From contig CM072525.1 of NCBI GenBank assembly GCA_036898135.1, forward strand, positions 21,605,037 through 21,669,036: a DNA stretch of 64,000 bases. Direction: 5' to 3'. The DNA is from Oncomelania hupensis. Lineage: Eukaryota > Mollusca > Gastropoda > Littorinimorpha > Pomatiopsidae. The notes beneath the pieces are model-generated. The model was not told where the DNA came from. It was given only the letters and a program-made list of their open reading frames with translations, and made no database searches. Positions 24,101-31,520 of the stretch are shown in pieces; the first letter of the stretch is position 1; the number at the start of each line of letters is the position of its first letter. A program made the translations under genes and the position numbers.

Positions 24101-24794
24101 CTTATGTTAAAAAATGAATTTGTTTTGCAATATACATGTTATCCTGTAATAAATTTAGGCAAAAAAAAATTTTTTTTGGGGTTTCGAAAAAATGATGTGT
24201 TGTTGCTACTAAGTGAGGGTTAGACACGGTAATAGGTTTAGTCCATGTTCCTATATATATAACAATTTCCTTATATGGTACACTAGCGTGGATCTTGGCC
24301 AGGAGCCTAGAATTCTGAGAAATGACGTAAACATGAGTCACATGATTACTAGTATAGCTGTTTGTTTCTGAGAAATGATGTAAACATGAGTCACATGATT
24401 ACTAGTATAGCTGTTTGTATTAGGAGTACAGTGTAATAGACAAATCTCAAGTGTTTTGATCTCACCATGGTAAGGAGATGGAGATTTGTTGATAAAAGAA
24501 ATGAAGTCATTGGCAGTAAGCAAAATTTTAGCAGCAGTGGAAACCTGCAAAACATACCACAAAAACGTAATTTCATTATCTAATAAATACAACAATTGAC
24601 TGAAAAAAACGGGGAAAAAAAGGACTTCATACAAAAGAAACAAAATGGAAATACTGTCACTTTTCCAGATTCTATTTTCAAGATATAGCGAAATTTCGAT
24701 ATATGCCGCTCAAAAGAGATCAACTAAAGTTGTCAAAAATGCAAGACAATAGCAACAATTCACTAGAGTGTATAGCAGTAGCAATGCTTACCAT
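10792..24794 (-). CDS. DNPEP: Aspartyl aminopeptidase (M18), complete 13-exon coding span
   Basis: DNPEP is a cytosolic dinuclear-zinc aminopeptidase that removes N-terminal Asp/Glu from peptides and forms a tetrahedral dodecamer. Joining 13 exons on the minus strand (24792-24794, 24466-24544, 19156-19244, 18881-18994, 17275-17400, 16655-16779, 15682-15757, 14772-14957, 14307-14387, 13185-13345, 12775-12814, 11935-12204, 10792-10839) gives 1398 nt, exactly 465 codons plus stop; human DNPEP is 475. All introns are GT-AG and phases match. Expected metal and catalytic residues are present: H88 (GAHTDSP), D256 (APRLDNL), E292/E293 (DNEEVGS, split by an intron), D337 (SADQAHA) and H431 (MHSIRE). 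The start codon abuts the first splice donor, so exon 1 codes only Met. Family identity is known from recalled human sequence; expression is inferred. Confidence 0.94.
11055..11187 (+). repeat. Imperfect tandem duplication in the last DNPEP intron
   Basis: AAACCGAAAGTAGGT...TTGCTTCCCCTGAAA..GCGGT...AATACATGTT occurs twice, with an extra 13-nt insertion in the second copy. Confidence 0.8.
11935..12204 (-). CDS. DNPEP: DNPEP exon 12 (catalytic core C-terminal part)
   Basis: Encodes 90 residues from [15 protein letters not shown] to TALFR. It includes [14 protein letters not shown] and [10 protein letters not shown] (H431, metal ligand). Acceptor TTGTCAG and donor AGG|GTGAGT, phase 0 at both ends. 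Confidence 0.96.
12540..12760 (+). repeat. (AAT)n tracts with duplicated splice-donor segments
   Basis: Three (AAT)n tracts (12540-12590, 12621-12647, 12677-12755) are separated by copies of TTACCTTGTGGAAAG (12606-12620 and 12659-12672-type). On the minus strand each reads CTTTCCACAAG|GTAA, the end of DNPEP exon 11 with its donor. The genuine copy is at 12771-12785. Confidence 0.93.
12775..12814 (-). CDS. DNPEP: DNPEP exon 11 (40-nt micro-exon)
   Basis: One base completes Ser, then [13 protein letters not shown] follows, matching DKHEENHRPLFHK of human DNPEP. The acceptor is TTGTTGCAG and the donor CACAAG|GTAAAA. The last 11 exon bases and the donor are repeated twice more in the downstream intron beside (ATT)n tracts. 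Confidence 0.93.
13185..13345 (-). CDS. DNPEP: DNPEP exon 10
   Basis: Encodes [18 protein letters not shown] to [12 protein letters not shown] plus TC of a Ser codon. D337 in SADQAHA is the expected metal ligand. The donor is TATTC|GTACGT. A diverged partial copy of its first half lies 55 nt upstream in the intron, at 13400-13471. Confidence 0.95.
13400..13471 (-). pseudogene. Diverged partial duplicate of DNPEP exon 10
   Basis: On the minus strand an acceptor GATGACAG is followed by 24 codons, [20 protein letters not shown] and so on, that align without gaps to [20 protein letters not shown] of exon 10. The real exon starts 126 nt further downstream. The metal-site half of the exon is absent and no donor was found, so it is probably a relic, though an alternative exon cannot be excluded. 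Confidence 0.75.
14071..14137 (+). repeat. (AAT)n microsatellite in DNPEP intron
   Basis: About 22 units, close to perfect. Confidence 0.97.
14307..14387 (-). CDS. DNPEP: DNPEP exon 9
   Basis: Encodes 27 residues, [14 protein letters not shown] through [11 protein letters not shown]. The two Glu (292, 293) are the general base and a metal ligand. The exon ends exactly inside the DNEE|VGS motif. Confidence 0.95.
14772..14957 (-). CDS. DNPEP: DNPEP exon 8 (bridging aspartate)
   Basis: Encodes 62 residues from [17 protein letters not shown] to LNAYCACE. It includes [12 protein letters not shown] and [10 protein letters not shown], where D256 should bridge the two metals. Phase 0 at both ends. 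Confidence 0.96.
15097..15340 (+). repeat. tRNA-derived SINE flanked by (AAT)n
   Basis: 15151-15228 has a tRNA-like head with A box TAGCTCAGTTGGTAAGAGCA and B box GGTTCGAATCC. The acceptor-stem halves (GGGGCCG and TTGGTCA) do not pair, so it is not a working tRNA. A roughly 100-bp unrelated body and AAT/AAAT tail follow, and an (AAT)n tract precedes it. Confidence 0.8.
15682..15757 (-). CDS. DNPEP: DNPEP exon 7
   Basis: One base completes the Leu codon, then 25 residues from [15 protein letters not shown] to EIGENT follow. This is the variable linker seen between MHLVPILATAIQEEL and the next conserved block in relatives. The donor is ACT|GTAAGT. Confidence 0.88.
16655..16779 (-). CDS. DNPEP: DNPEP exon 6
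   Basis: Encodes [22 protein letters not shown] to FGPNKETH plus two bases of a Leu codon. [11 protein letters not shown] is a family signature. It ends at TT|GTAAGT in phase 2. Confidence 0.95.
17275..17400 (-). CDS. DNPEP: DNPEP exon 5
   Basis: Encodes 42 residues including [19 protein letters not shown] and AGRVIVK, near-identical to the human block around GVETYGGGIWSTWFDRDL. Both ends are phase 0. Confidence 0.95.
17664..17880 (+). mobile_element. tRNA-derived SINE, family 1 (plus copy)
   Basis: Starts GCGAGCGTTGTGGCCATGTGG, a class II tRNA-like head with B box GGGATCGATCCC. It then has the shared core TTTCTCTGGGTACTCCGGTT at about 17820-17840. The same family is reversed at 48370-48668 and 52598-52861. 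Confidence 0.85.
18395..18675 (+). repeat. (TAC)n/(ACT)n trinucleotide low-complexity tract
   Basis: About 280 bp of imperfect TAC/CTA/ACT repeats in the DNPEP intron between exons 4 and 5. Open frames through it are artefacts. Confidence 0.9.
18881..18994 (-). CDS. DNPEP: DNPEP exon 4 (first zinc-ligand histidine)
   Basis: Encodes 38 residues, [13 protein letters not shown] through [12 protein letters not shown]. The His of GAHTDSP (residue 88) is the expected metal ligand. Both ends are phase 0, with acceptor CACAG and donor GTAAATAA. Confidence 0.95.
19156..19244 (-). CDS. DNPEP: DNPEP exon 3
   Basis: Encodes [18 protein letters not shown]... to NPRGK, matching the family segment that precedes KYF-T-N-STI. 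It enters with CG (completing the Ala codon) and leaves in phase 0 at AAG|GTAAT. A 5.2-kb TE-rich intron separates it from exon 2. Confidence 0.93.
20016..20493. mobile_element. pogo/Tigger-like MITE, TA target duplication
   Basis: 478 bp bounded by CAGTGGAGTCCGGGTATAAC and its inverted match GTTATAGGTGGACTCCACTG, flanked by TA on both sides. TTCGTTAC/TTCGTTAT motifs recur internally. Terminal CAGT..GTATAACGAA is typical of pogo-like mariner relatives. No coding capacity. Confidence 0.85.
20818..21816 (+). repeat. TGACCTTGA-rich interspersed repeat, copy A
   Basis: Starts GCCCATATGACTCACATGCT and ends near GGTGAAGTACATAGACTCAC. Shares the whole layout with copies at 55077 and 55990. TGACCTTGA occurs at 21079, 21112 and 21244, with several near matches. 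No coding capacity seen. Confidence 0.85.
21833..21905 (+). repeat. Short tandem duplication
   Basis: ATAATCTAACATAACAAATA followed by AATGACATAAA occurs twice, about 36 bp apart. Confidence 0.85.
22110..23205 (-). mobile_element. CR1/Rex-like LINE, 5'-truncated relic
   Basis: Minus-strand fragments encode a degraded palm ([20 protein letters not shown], then [10 protein letters not shown] where YADD is expected; about 22885-23139) and the thumb/C-terminus ([17 protein letters not shown], 22433-22819). The 3' end is marked by TTGAATC-type units near 22115-22130. It lies in the DNPEP intron between exons 2 and 3. Confidence 0.75.
23364..23794 (+). repeat. Pair of 55-bp direct repeats 320 bp apart
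   Basis: GCAWCAACACATGCCAAGAG...GAGTTATCCC occurs at about 23366-23421 and 23741-23794 with three or four differences. The DNA between shows no coding capacity. Confidence 0.85.
24313..24417 (+). repeat. 53-bp tandem duplication with CRE/AP-1-like sites
   Basis: Two adjacent near-identical units start TTCTGAGAAATGACGTAAAC. Unit 1 has TGACGTAA (24323) and TGAGTCA (24334). Unit 2 has TGATGTAA and TGAGTCA. It lies about 50 nt inside the intron after DNPEP exon 2. Confidence 0.9.
24466..24544 (-). CDS. DNPEP: DNPEP exon 2
   Basis: Encodes 26 residues beginning VSTAAKILL and ending NKSPSPYH, the conserved N-terminal FVN-RSPSPFH block of M18 peptidases. It ends in phase 1 (G|gtgag) and completes an Ala codon with exon 3. 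Acceptor TTTGCAG and donor GTGAGATC are both good. Confidence 0.92.
24792..24794 (-). CDS. DNPEP: DNPEP coding exon 1 (start codon only)
   Basis: Only the ATG is coding: on the minus strand AGAATG is followed at once by the donor GTAAGC. The next exon enters in phase 0 with V-S-T-A-A-K, matching the QTAAKELLKFVN start of the human family. The 5'UTR must run upward from 24795 towards the CpG-rich array at 24917. An upstream in-frame ATG in an unseen exon cannot be excluded. Confidence 0.7.
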
Positions 24795-24916
24795 TCTGAA
24801 TATTTTTCTGCGATTTTGCGTAACCACAGTAAACTTCGCAGCGTTGTCTGCTAGGCGTAGCCAAGATTAGATAACTCACGACTATTGTGTTACCCGGAAG
24901 CCGGTTGTTATTTTCT

Positions 24917-25146
24917 CCGAAATCCCCCGAAATCTACCGAAATCCCCCGAAATCTACCGAAATCTATCGAAATCCCCCGAAATCTACCGAAATCCCCCGT
25001 TATTTTCTCCGAAATCCCCCGAAATCTACCGAAATCTACCTTTATTTTCTCCGAAATCCCCCGAATTCTACCGAAATCCCCCGAAATCTATCGAAATCTA
25101 CCGAAATCCCCCGTTATTTTCTCCAAAATCTCCACAAAATCCTCCG
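24917..25146 (+). repeat. 10-bp-period CpG array near the DNPEP 5' end
   Basis: Strict succession of 10-bp units GAAATCCCCC and GAAATCTACC (variant GAAATCTATC), interrupted three times by a TTATTTTCTCC spacer. Almost every unit boundary carries a CpG. The period makes all forward frames open, giving artificial PPKSTEIPRN peptides. An inverted relative is at 30766-31045. Confidence 0.95.
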
Positions 25147-25159
25147 ATTGAGCGGCTCT

Positions 25160-26380
25160 CGCCTTTTCATGTGGAAGTGACGTTGCGTTAGGAAAACCCT
25201 TCGCGTGTCTAAAATTAGATTGTTGCTGGGAAACTCAACTCGCGGGAATGCTGTAGTAGGCCTAAAGTCCTTCTCCTACGCACCTAAGCAAAGTTGAGTT
25301 GTACATTTATTTTACACGCATGCTGTAATACTGTATTTGCGATTGTTTATATTTATCATTAAAGCAATGATTGTTTTGTTTAATATATAGAAAATTAGCT
25401 TATTAAATGTATATTTATCAGAACTGAAAACAATTTGATTGTTTTTTATTTTATTTTAGATGATTAAATTTTGTTCTATTTGTACTAGATAGCATGTTGA
25501 TTTATCCTTTTAATTTATTTATTTACTTATATTTAAATTTACTTTATTATTTTATTTTTATTCCTTTTATCTATTTATTTATTTACCTTTTTATTTATTA
25601 TTATTTTTTTATTTTGTGCTTGGTTGTCAATAATAATGTAAACTTGTAATCCATCTCTTGGTGAGGGATATATTATATTCTAATTATAAATTCTATATAC
25701 CCAGCATTCTTTATTGGGTCAAGAATAAAGTGAATTGACTTTTTAAAAAATCCATACATTGATTTTTTTTTAATCATTGTTTTGATTTATGTTTCACACT
25801 GTTTAATAGTAGCATTTCATTTTGAGTGTGTCATTGCAGATGCTGCTGATTGTGTATGTGTGTGTTTGTTTTTAAATATGTGTGTTTTTATTGAATTATA
25901 ATTTCATTGTTTTGATACTTAACGTGAGTGTGTGCATGTTGAGCATTTATAAGCGAGGCTCGTTTGTTTTGTTCCCAGAAGAGCTCTGTGATGTAAAACA
26001 AAAACATGGTTAAGTTAATTTTTTTAGAATAATCAATGTCTTTATATACATGTGTGTGTGTGTTTTCTTTTAGTGTTTTGTTTTGTTTTTGTTCTTTGGG
26101 GAAAAGGGTACTCGTTTCTTTTTATTACTACCAAGCACACGCAACAAGTCAACGCACACAAAACAGACATAAATAGTGATTAAGTCTACAAAAAAATTAA
26201 AGACACAACAAGGATAAGAAAGGTTTCTTTTTTAAGTTTTCTTTGTTTCTTATTTCAATTTTTATTTATTAAATTAATTAAGTTCTATAAAATAATGAAT
26301 TAAAAATGGTTGTATTATTACTATCAAAACAGTTTCAACATTGAAATAAACATGTTAATCAATCAGTGACAACAACTCTG
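25160..26380. other. AT-rich intergenic DNA
   Basis: No exon recognised. TATTTATTTA-rich between 25500 and 25620; a TG-rich stretch at 25850-26070. Lies between the divergent DNPEP and MAD2L2 genes. Confidence 0.4.
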
Positions 26381-27051
26381 ATGCATAAAATGGCAAGGAC
26401 CATACTAGTCTCCTACATGAAATGGTGAGGACCATACAGGACTGCTACATGAAATGGCGAGGACCATACTAGCCTCCTACATGAAATGGTGAGGACCATA
26501 TATGACTGCTACATGAAATGGCGAGGACCATACTAGTCTCCTACATGAAATGGTGAGGACCATACTAGTCTTATACATGAAATGGCGAGGACCATACTAG
26601 CCTATTACATGAAATGGTGAGGACCGTACTAGTCTATACTACATGAAATGGTGAGGACCATACAGGACTGCTACATGAAATGGCAAGGACCATAAAGTCT
26701 TCTACAAAAAATGGCAAGGACCATACTAGTGTACTATATAAATTGGCGAGGACTATACTAGTCTACTACATGAAATGGCGATGACCATACTAGTCTATTT
26801 AATGATATGGCAAGGACTATACTAGTCCACTACATAAAATGGCGAGGACTATACAGGACTAAAAAAAAAAAAAAGATTTTCTGTCTGACTTGTAACAGCG
26901 ATCTCCCTGCCTTTACACCACCTGCTTGAGTGACAGATGTGTATTTGTTGTGTGTGTGAGGGTGTATGAGGGTGTATGAGACAGGTGAGCGTGTATGTTA
27001 GTACAGATCGCCGAGCTTTGAGCCTTGCGATAAGGCGCGTACATAGCATCC

Positions 27052-27119
<68 letters not shown>

Positions 27120-27140
27120 ACAGGACTGCAACATGAGATA
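26381..27140 (+). repeat. About 34-bp minisatellite, about 14 units, interrupted by a SINE
   Basis: Units of the form CTACATGAAATGGCGAGGAC followed by CATACTAGTCT, some with CATACAGGACTG instead. The array runs 26381-26860 and resumes at 27115 after an inserted element. Confidence 0.92.
26861..27114 (+). mobile_element. SINE-like insertion in the minisatellite, 13-bp TSD
   Basis: Flanked by perfect direct repeats ACTATACAGGACT (26848-26860 and 27115-27127). Starts with an A run, contains GCGATCTCC...TTTACACCACCTG similar to 50647-50680, and ends in about 20 TAT units. Confidence 0.85.
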
Positions 27141-27582
27141 CCACAAACAATAATCCTAGTCCCTCTTTATTTGTAGCTAGCAAGTAGACTTCCAGCAGGT
27201 AAGTTTCTGTAATATCATGTCCAGTTGTTCAGAATCAATGAAAAATGTGACAACCAACACTTTAAAAAAAGACATTTTAAGTCATTTTAATAAAAAAAAT
27301 ATTGTTATATTTATTTGTTTCATAATAAATACATGTTGTTTTTACAACTGAAGTAAAAAAAAATTATGTTATTGAAGAATGTGCTCATAATAATTTAAAG
27401 CAGAACATTTTTTCTATCTGGACATTTAGTGACAACCAACACTAAACAGTTTTGTCACATAAGCTGTGATATTTTTGATTTTACATCTTTGTATCTAACT
27501 CAAACAAAAAGAAACAGAAAAGAAAAAAGTGGTACAGTTATAAACAGATAGAAAATTTAAATCATGCCTGAGTATATAAATT

Positions 27583-28234
27583 CCTATCCTATCCTCCTAT
27601 CCTGTCCCATAACCCGGAGGTCGTAGTTCAGATGATCGTTTAACCAGCATACTCCATCTTTCTCTGTCCTCAGCAGCCCTCATGGCTTCGCTCAGTGTCA
27701 AACCAGTCCATTCTCGAATGTTGTCCTCCCACCTCTTTTTTGGTCTCCCTCTTCTTCTACCTTCTTGCACTGTGCCTTGCAGGATGGTCTTTGAAAGGCC
27801 TGATGATCTGGTGACGTGGCCATACCATCGGAGTTTCCGTTTCTTCACCACTGTGAGCAGGTCATCGTGTTGTCCAATGGCCTGTGTGATGGTCTGTCGG
27901 ACTTCGTCATTGGTGATGTGTTGGGTATAGGAAATGCCCAGAAGTCTTCTGTAGCACCTCATCTCCATGCTTTGTATTCTTCGTTGAAGATCTGCTGTGA
28001 GGGTCCATGCCTCGCAAGCATATAGGAAGATGGAGATGACAAGGGAGCGCAGCAGTCTTACTTTGGAATGTAGACTGATGGTCCTGTCTTTCCAAATGAG
28101 CTTCAACCTTGTCAGGGCAGCAGTTGTTTGTGCGATCCTGGAGAGGACTTCCTGTCGGGACCCATTGTCTGACACAATGGCTCCCAAATATTTGAAGCTA
28201 TGCACTGTGTTGAGGGATTGGCCTTGGACTTAGA
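27583..28234 (-). mobile_element. RTE-like LINE, 5'-truncated copy
   Basis: Minus-strand open frame of 202 codons with HSFKYLGAIVSDNGS, YACEAWTLT, KLRWYGHVTRSSG and GRRRGRPKKRWEDNI. It is nearly identical to the C-terminus of the plus copy at 51559-52494. The 3' end is the same GGTTACGGGACAGG followed by ATAGG-type units. 5' truncation is at about 28234. Confidence 0.9.
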
Positions 28235-28698
28235 TCAAGGAAAAAGGCATAAGATCAGAGATGGCTGACATTGCTGACAGGCTTGTTAAACTCAGTTAAA
28301 TTACATGTATGGCTGTCTAGAACGGGATGTATTTTTAATAATGACAAAATTAAATCATGATTACCCTTGAACTAAACCTACCGACCCCCTAGTAATTTAG
28401 TTAGCTTGCAGTTGTATCTAATGGGGTTAAAACCCAAAAGCTCATGTTTCTTCACATTTCAAAACAAAAAAAGTATGACCTTCATTATTTCATGCTTTTT
28501 TTTCCCATTAACACACTTAGGTAAGGAGATATGTAACGCCTATAAAACTTTCTCTAGTCTTGGTTGCTGTTTTAAATTTTGCTTATTTTAGTTCATATGT
28601 TTTGTGATAAAATTCAGATGTTCAGCAATGTACCATGACAACCAACACCAAAACTGATATTTGGGTAATTATTCCTGTACTAATTGATTTCTAATATA

Positions 28699-29075
28699 CA
28701 GGGTGTTCCAAAAGTCTTGGGCACATTTGAAGTCCCCATATCTCAATTACTATGAATGGTAGTAAGATAAAAGTTGTGCCATTTTAAAGCTAATTACATT
28801 AAGTTTTTTGTAAAGTTGTTGATTTTTTAATTTCTTTTCAGACCCATTAATAGCGTTCACTCAACCAGAAAATGCTGGGACGCGTTTGGCAAGAATTTGA
28901 CTATCGGCTTGATGTGTGTCGTGTGACCAATGGTGCTCACATTGAACATCTTTGAACATTCCATGTAAAAATTGAGATTACAAGCTTTCTGAATTTACCA
29001 GATGCGTTTTTATATCCTTAATAGTTTCGGAAATATTCAATGTCAAAATGTGCCCAAGACTTTTGGAACACCCTG
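28699..29075. mobile_element. MITE with about 30-bp terminal inverted repeats, TA duplication
   Basis: 377 bp. Both ends read CAGGGTGTTCCAAAAGTCTT inward and continue GGGCACATTT with one mismatch, and TA flanks each side. The TIRs look like a mariner-type family; no transposase fragment seen. Confidence 0.88.
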
Positions 29076-30219
29076 TATTTTACTGGTCAGAATATATCAC
29101 CAGCTTGAAGGAGTAAATGAATAAAAGTAAACTGCTTATTACTAATATTATAATGTTCTGTAATGATGTTTTTTTTTTATCTTGGATGAGATGCATGTGA
29201 TGTCCTTCCAGTTCTTGTGACAACCATCACCAAATAGTATGTTTTTTATTTATGCAATAATTTTAGAATGTTTCTTTTTGTTGAGATTGGATCACCTAAA
29301 TGGCTGTATACAAAATAATTAGATTGAACCTGCTCATTACCTTTAGTTTTGATACAGAATAAATGGAGTGGTGAGAATTAGTGTTGGTTGTCACATATGG
29401 ATATGTCTACATTTTATTAAAATTGTCAATACCCTTCACACAAAAATTCGTTTGAATCTAGATGTAACGAAGCAGCGTTCATTAAAATTCTATTTCATAA
29501 TAATAAATAAACTGGAATGATAAAATAAAAGAAGACTTTTGTTTTTGATTGAATACTTTCATTCACACTCATTTATTCCTCACAAAGACGACGTTGAACT
29601 AGAATTATTCACATTATAAATTGTCAGGATGATACATTTTTTTTTTTTTTTTTTTATAGATGGCAGATGATCTTGTTTCAATGGCACAGTCGATGTTCAA
29701 AGAGGGCTGGACACGACTTTTACATTAAGAAACACACAGCACTACATTCACACACCCATTTTCTTCAGATCATTATAACGAATACCGGGAATGGCGAAAT
29801 GTGCGTCATCATGCAGTACTATAATGACGTAAATCAATTTTCACTAGAATCGAAAGTTGAACAGACTTTTATGTAAGTCAATTCCTTACACTAGAATAGT
29901 AGATTAACTAACTATAAAGGCAATTATACTATAATGGTTTACTGCAAAGTGCATTTGATAACTGATTATTGTAATGTATGTGTCATGTTTCAAACTATCT
30001 TTTTTGATAGTGATGCACTGTAACTGATGCATCAGGCAACCTATACGCATTTTGGACAGGTTTTTTTCCAATATCTTAAATGTGGCATTTATTGGAAAAA
30101 TAAAAACGACCTTTTGTCACAATGCTCATGTGTATCTCGCACATAAAAAGCAAAACAAGGGAAAGAAAAAAAAACACTCAAGAAAAAAAAAAAGAAAGCG
30201 TCATACACTTCCAAACCAG

Positions 30220-30285
<66 letters not shown>

Positions 30286-30765
30286 AAAGAGAGAGAAAAA
30301 AGGTACATAGGGAAGTGACGGAAAGATAGCCTACTGACCTCCAGGAACGAGTCGGGGGAGAGCGATGTTCAGTGACCAAGTCTAACAAAGCGCTAGTTAC
30401 AAGAAAGACTCAAAGAGGGGCTGAAGTGAAGAAAAAAAAAGTAAAAGAAATGAAGAGGAGAGGTATATGTTTTGTTAAATATGTTTTGCATACTTTTAAA
30501 CCTTAAAAAATAAATAATGAAAAAAAAAAGAGATGCACACAAAAAAGCAAAACTTTTTATGTGGTTAAACTGCTACTTACGTTTCTCTCCAAAATGCACC
30601 AGATTGCACAGATTTTAATATACGTTTTCAAAATCCCCTAGAAGAAGGGATTTTTCCATTAATAAGGACTTGTCAAAATTCGAACCCCCCTTTCCCACAC
30701 ACACAGACACACGCACAATATGAACTGATCCGCCTCTGCATCATAATAATAATGCAATAAATAAC
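29076..30765. other. Intergenic DNA with T-runs and (TC)n(AC)n
   Basis: Includes (TC)n followed by (AC)n at 30221-30283. I searched here for the first MAD2L2 coding exon and found none with both a suitable Met frame and a phase-1 donor. Confidence 0.35.
30221..30283 (+). repeat. (TC)n(AC)n compound microsatellite
   Basis: About 16 TC units directly followed by about 15 AC units. Confidence 0.95.
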
Positions 30766-31045
30766 GGGGGATTTCGGAGAAAAAATCGGTGGATTTCGGG
30801 GGATTTCGGTAGATTTTGGGGGATTTCGGTAGATTTTGGGGGATTTCGGTAGATTTGGGGGGATTTCGGGGACTTTCGGTAGATTTCGGGGGATTTCGGA
30901 GAAAATATTCGGGGGATTTCGGTAGATTTCGGGGGGATTTCGGTAGATTTCGGAGGATTTCGGTAGATTTCGGGGGATTTCGGTAGATTTCGGGGGATTT
31001 TGGAGGATTTCGGGGGATTTCGGAGAAAATAAAGATGGATTAGGC
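30766..31045 (-). repeat. 10-bp-period CpG array near the MAD2L2 5' side
   Basis: On the minus strand this reads TTATTTTCTCC then GAAATCCCCC/GAAATCTACC units, the same motif grammar as 24917-25146 in the opposite orientation. A run-through frame of 163 codons is an artefact of the period. Confidence 0.95.
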
Positions 31046-31401
31046 CTAAAGTGAATACCAGGGGAGGGAAATGCTACCAAGATGTAGGCTATGCAAACTA
31101 GGTGAAAATCGAAACAAGGGGAATGGATGGAACAAATAACGATGAAGGTCATTACGCTTAGCATTTATTCCTCCCATAGAAGTTTAGTAATTTTATTAAT
31201 TTTCGTCACATCATAATTTTGTCACAGCGGTTAGAGTGTATTAATCGAATGTGTTACTGATCTTTCACTCTAAATGAAATCTAATAATCAAGCCGCTTAT
31301 GTGTCCGGGGACGTTAATCTATAAAACTAAACTAAGCCAGGCTATAGGCATAATTGCAGTGTGCATTACTTCTCTTAAGTTTTTATATTGTTTGTGTGCA
31401 G
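31046..31401. other. Sequence upstream of the first visible MAD2L2 exon
   Basis: An ATG at 31299 is in frame with the MAD2L2 exon, but the codons between show no REV7 resemblance and precede a good acceptor, so I read this as intron or 5'UTR. Confidence 0.45.
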
Positions 31402-31520
31402 TTACTGCAGATATTGTGAGCGAGTTTCTGGAGGTGGCCATTCACAGTGTGTTGTACTGCCGGGGTGTATATCCGCAAGGAGTGTTTGGACGTAAAAAGA
31501 AATACAACGTTCCTGTACAG
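31402..31520 (+). CDS. MAD2L2: MAD2L2 first visible coding exon
   Basis: Encodes [15 protein letters not shown] through KKKYNVPVQ, matching human VADVLCEFLEV...[10 protein letters not shown]. Two tandem acceptors exist: GTGTGCAG before 31402 (chosen; pyrimidine-rich and keeps T-A-D like the human V-A-D) and ACTGCAG before 31411. Both give the same frame, so a NAGNAG-like 9-nt alternative is possible. Confidence 0.88.

Noticed and set aside
24885..25180. Proline/lysine-rich repetitive proteins at the 10-bp arrays (also 30673-31164, 163 codons)
   Set aside because: A 10-bp period that lacks stops is open in all frames. The peptides shift frame within the same DNA and there is no splice or start context.
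26381..26860. CRISPR-like array
   Set aside because: Units are contiguous and degenerate with no unique spacers, and the DNA is eukaryotic. It is a minisatellite.
27160..27200. 22-nt micro-exon CTAGCAAGTAGACTTCCAGCAG as the upstream MAD2L2 exon
   Set aside because: It has a good donor and acceptor and the right phase, but an in-frame stop sits just before it and there is no Met. Similarity to the REV7 N-terminus is negligible.
31299..31401. MAD2L2 N-terminus encoded by the in-frame ATG at 31299
   Set aside because: The 34 codons have no resemblance to REV7 and run through a pyrimidine-rich acceptor region. Intron or UTR is more likely.
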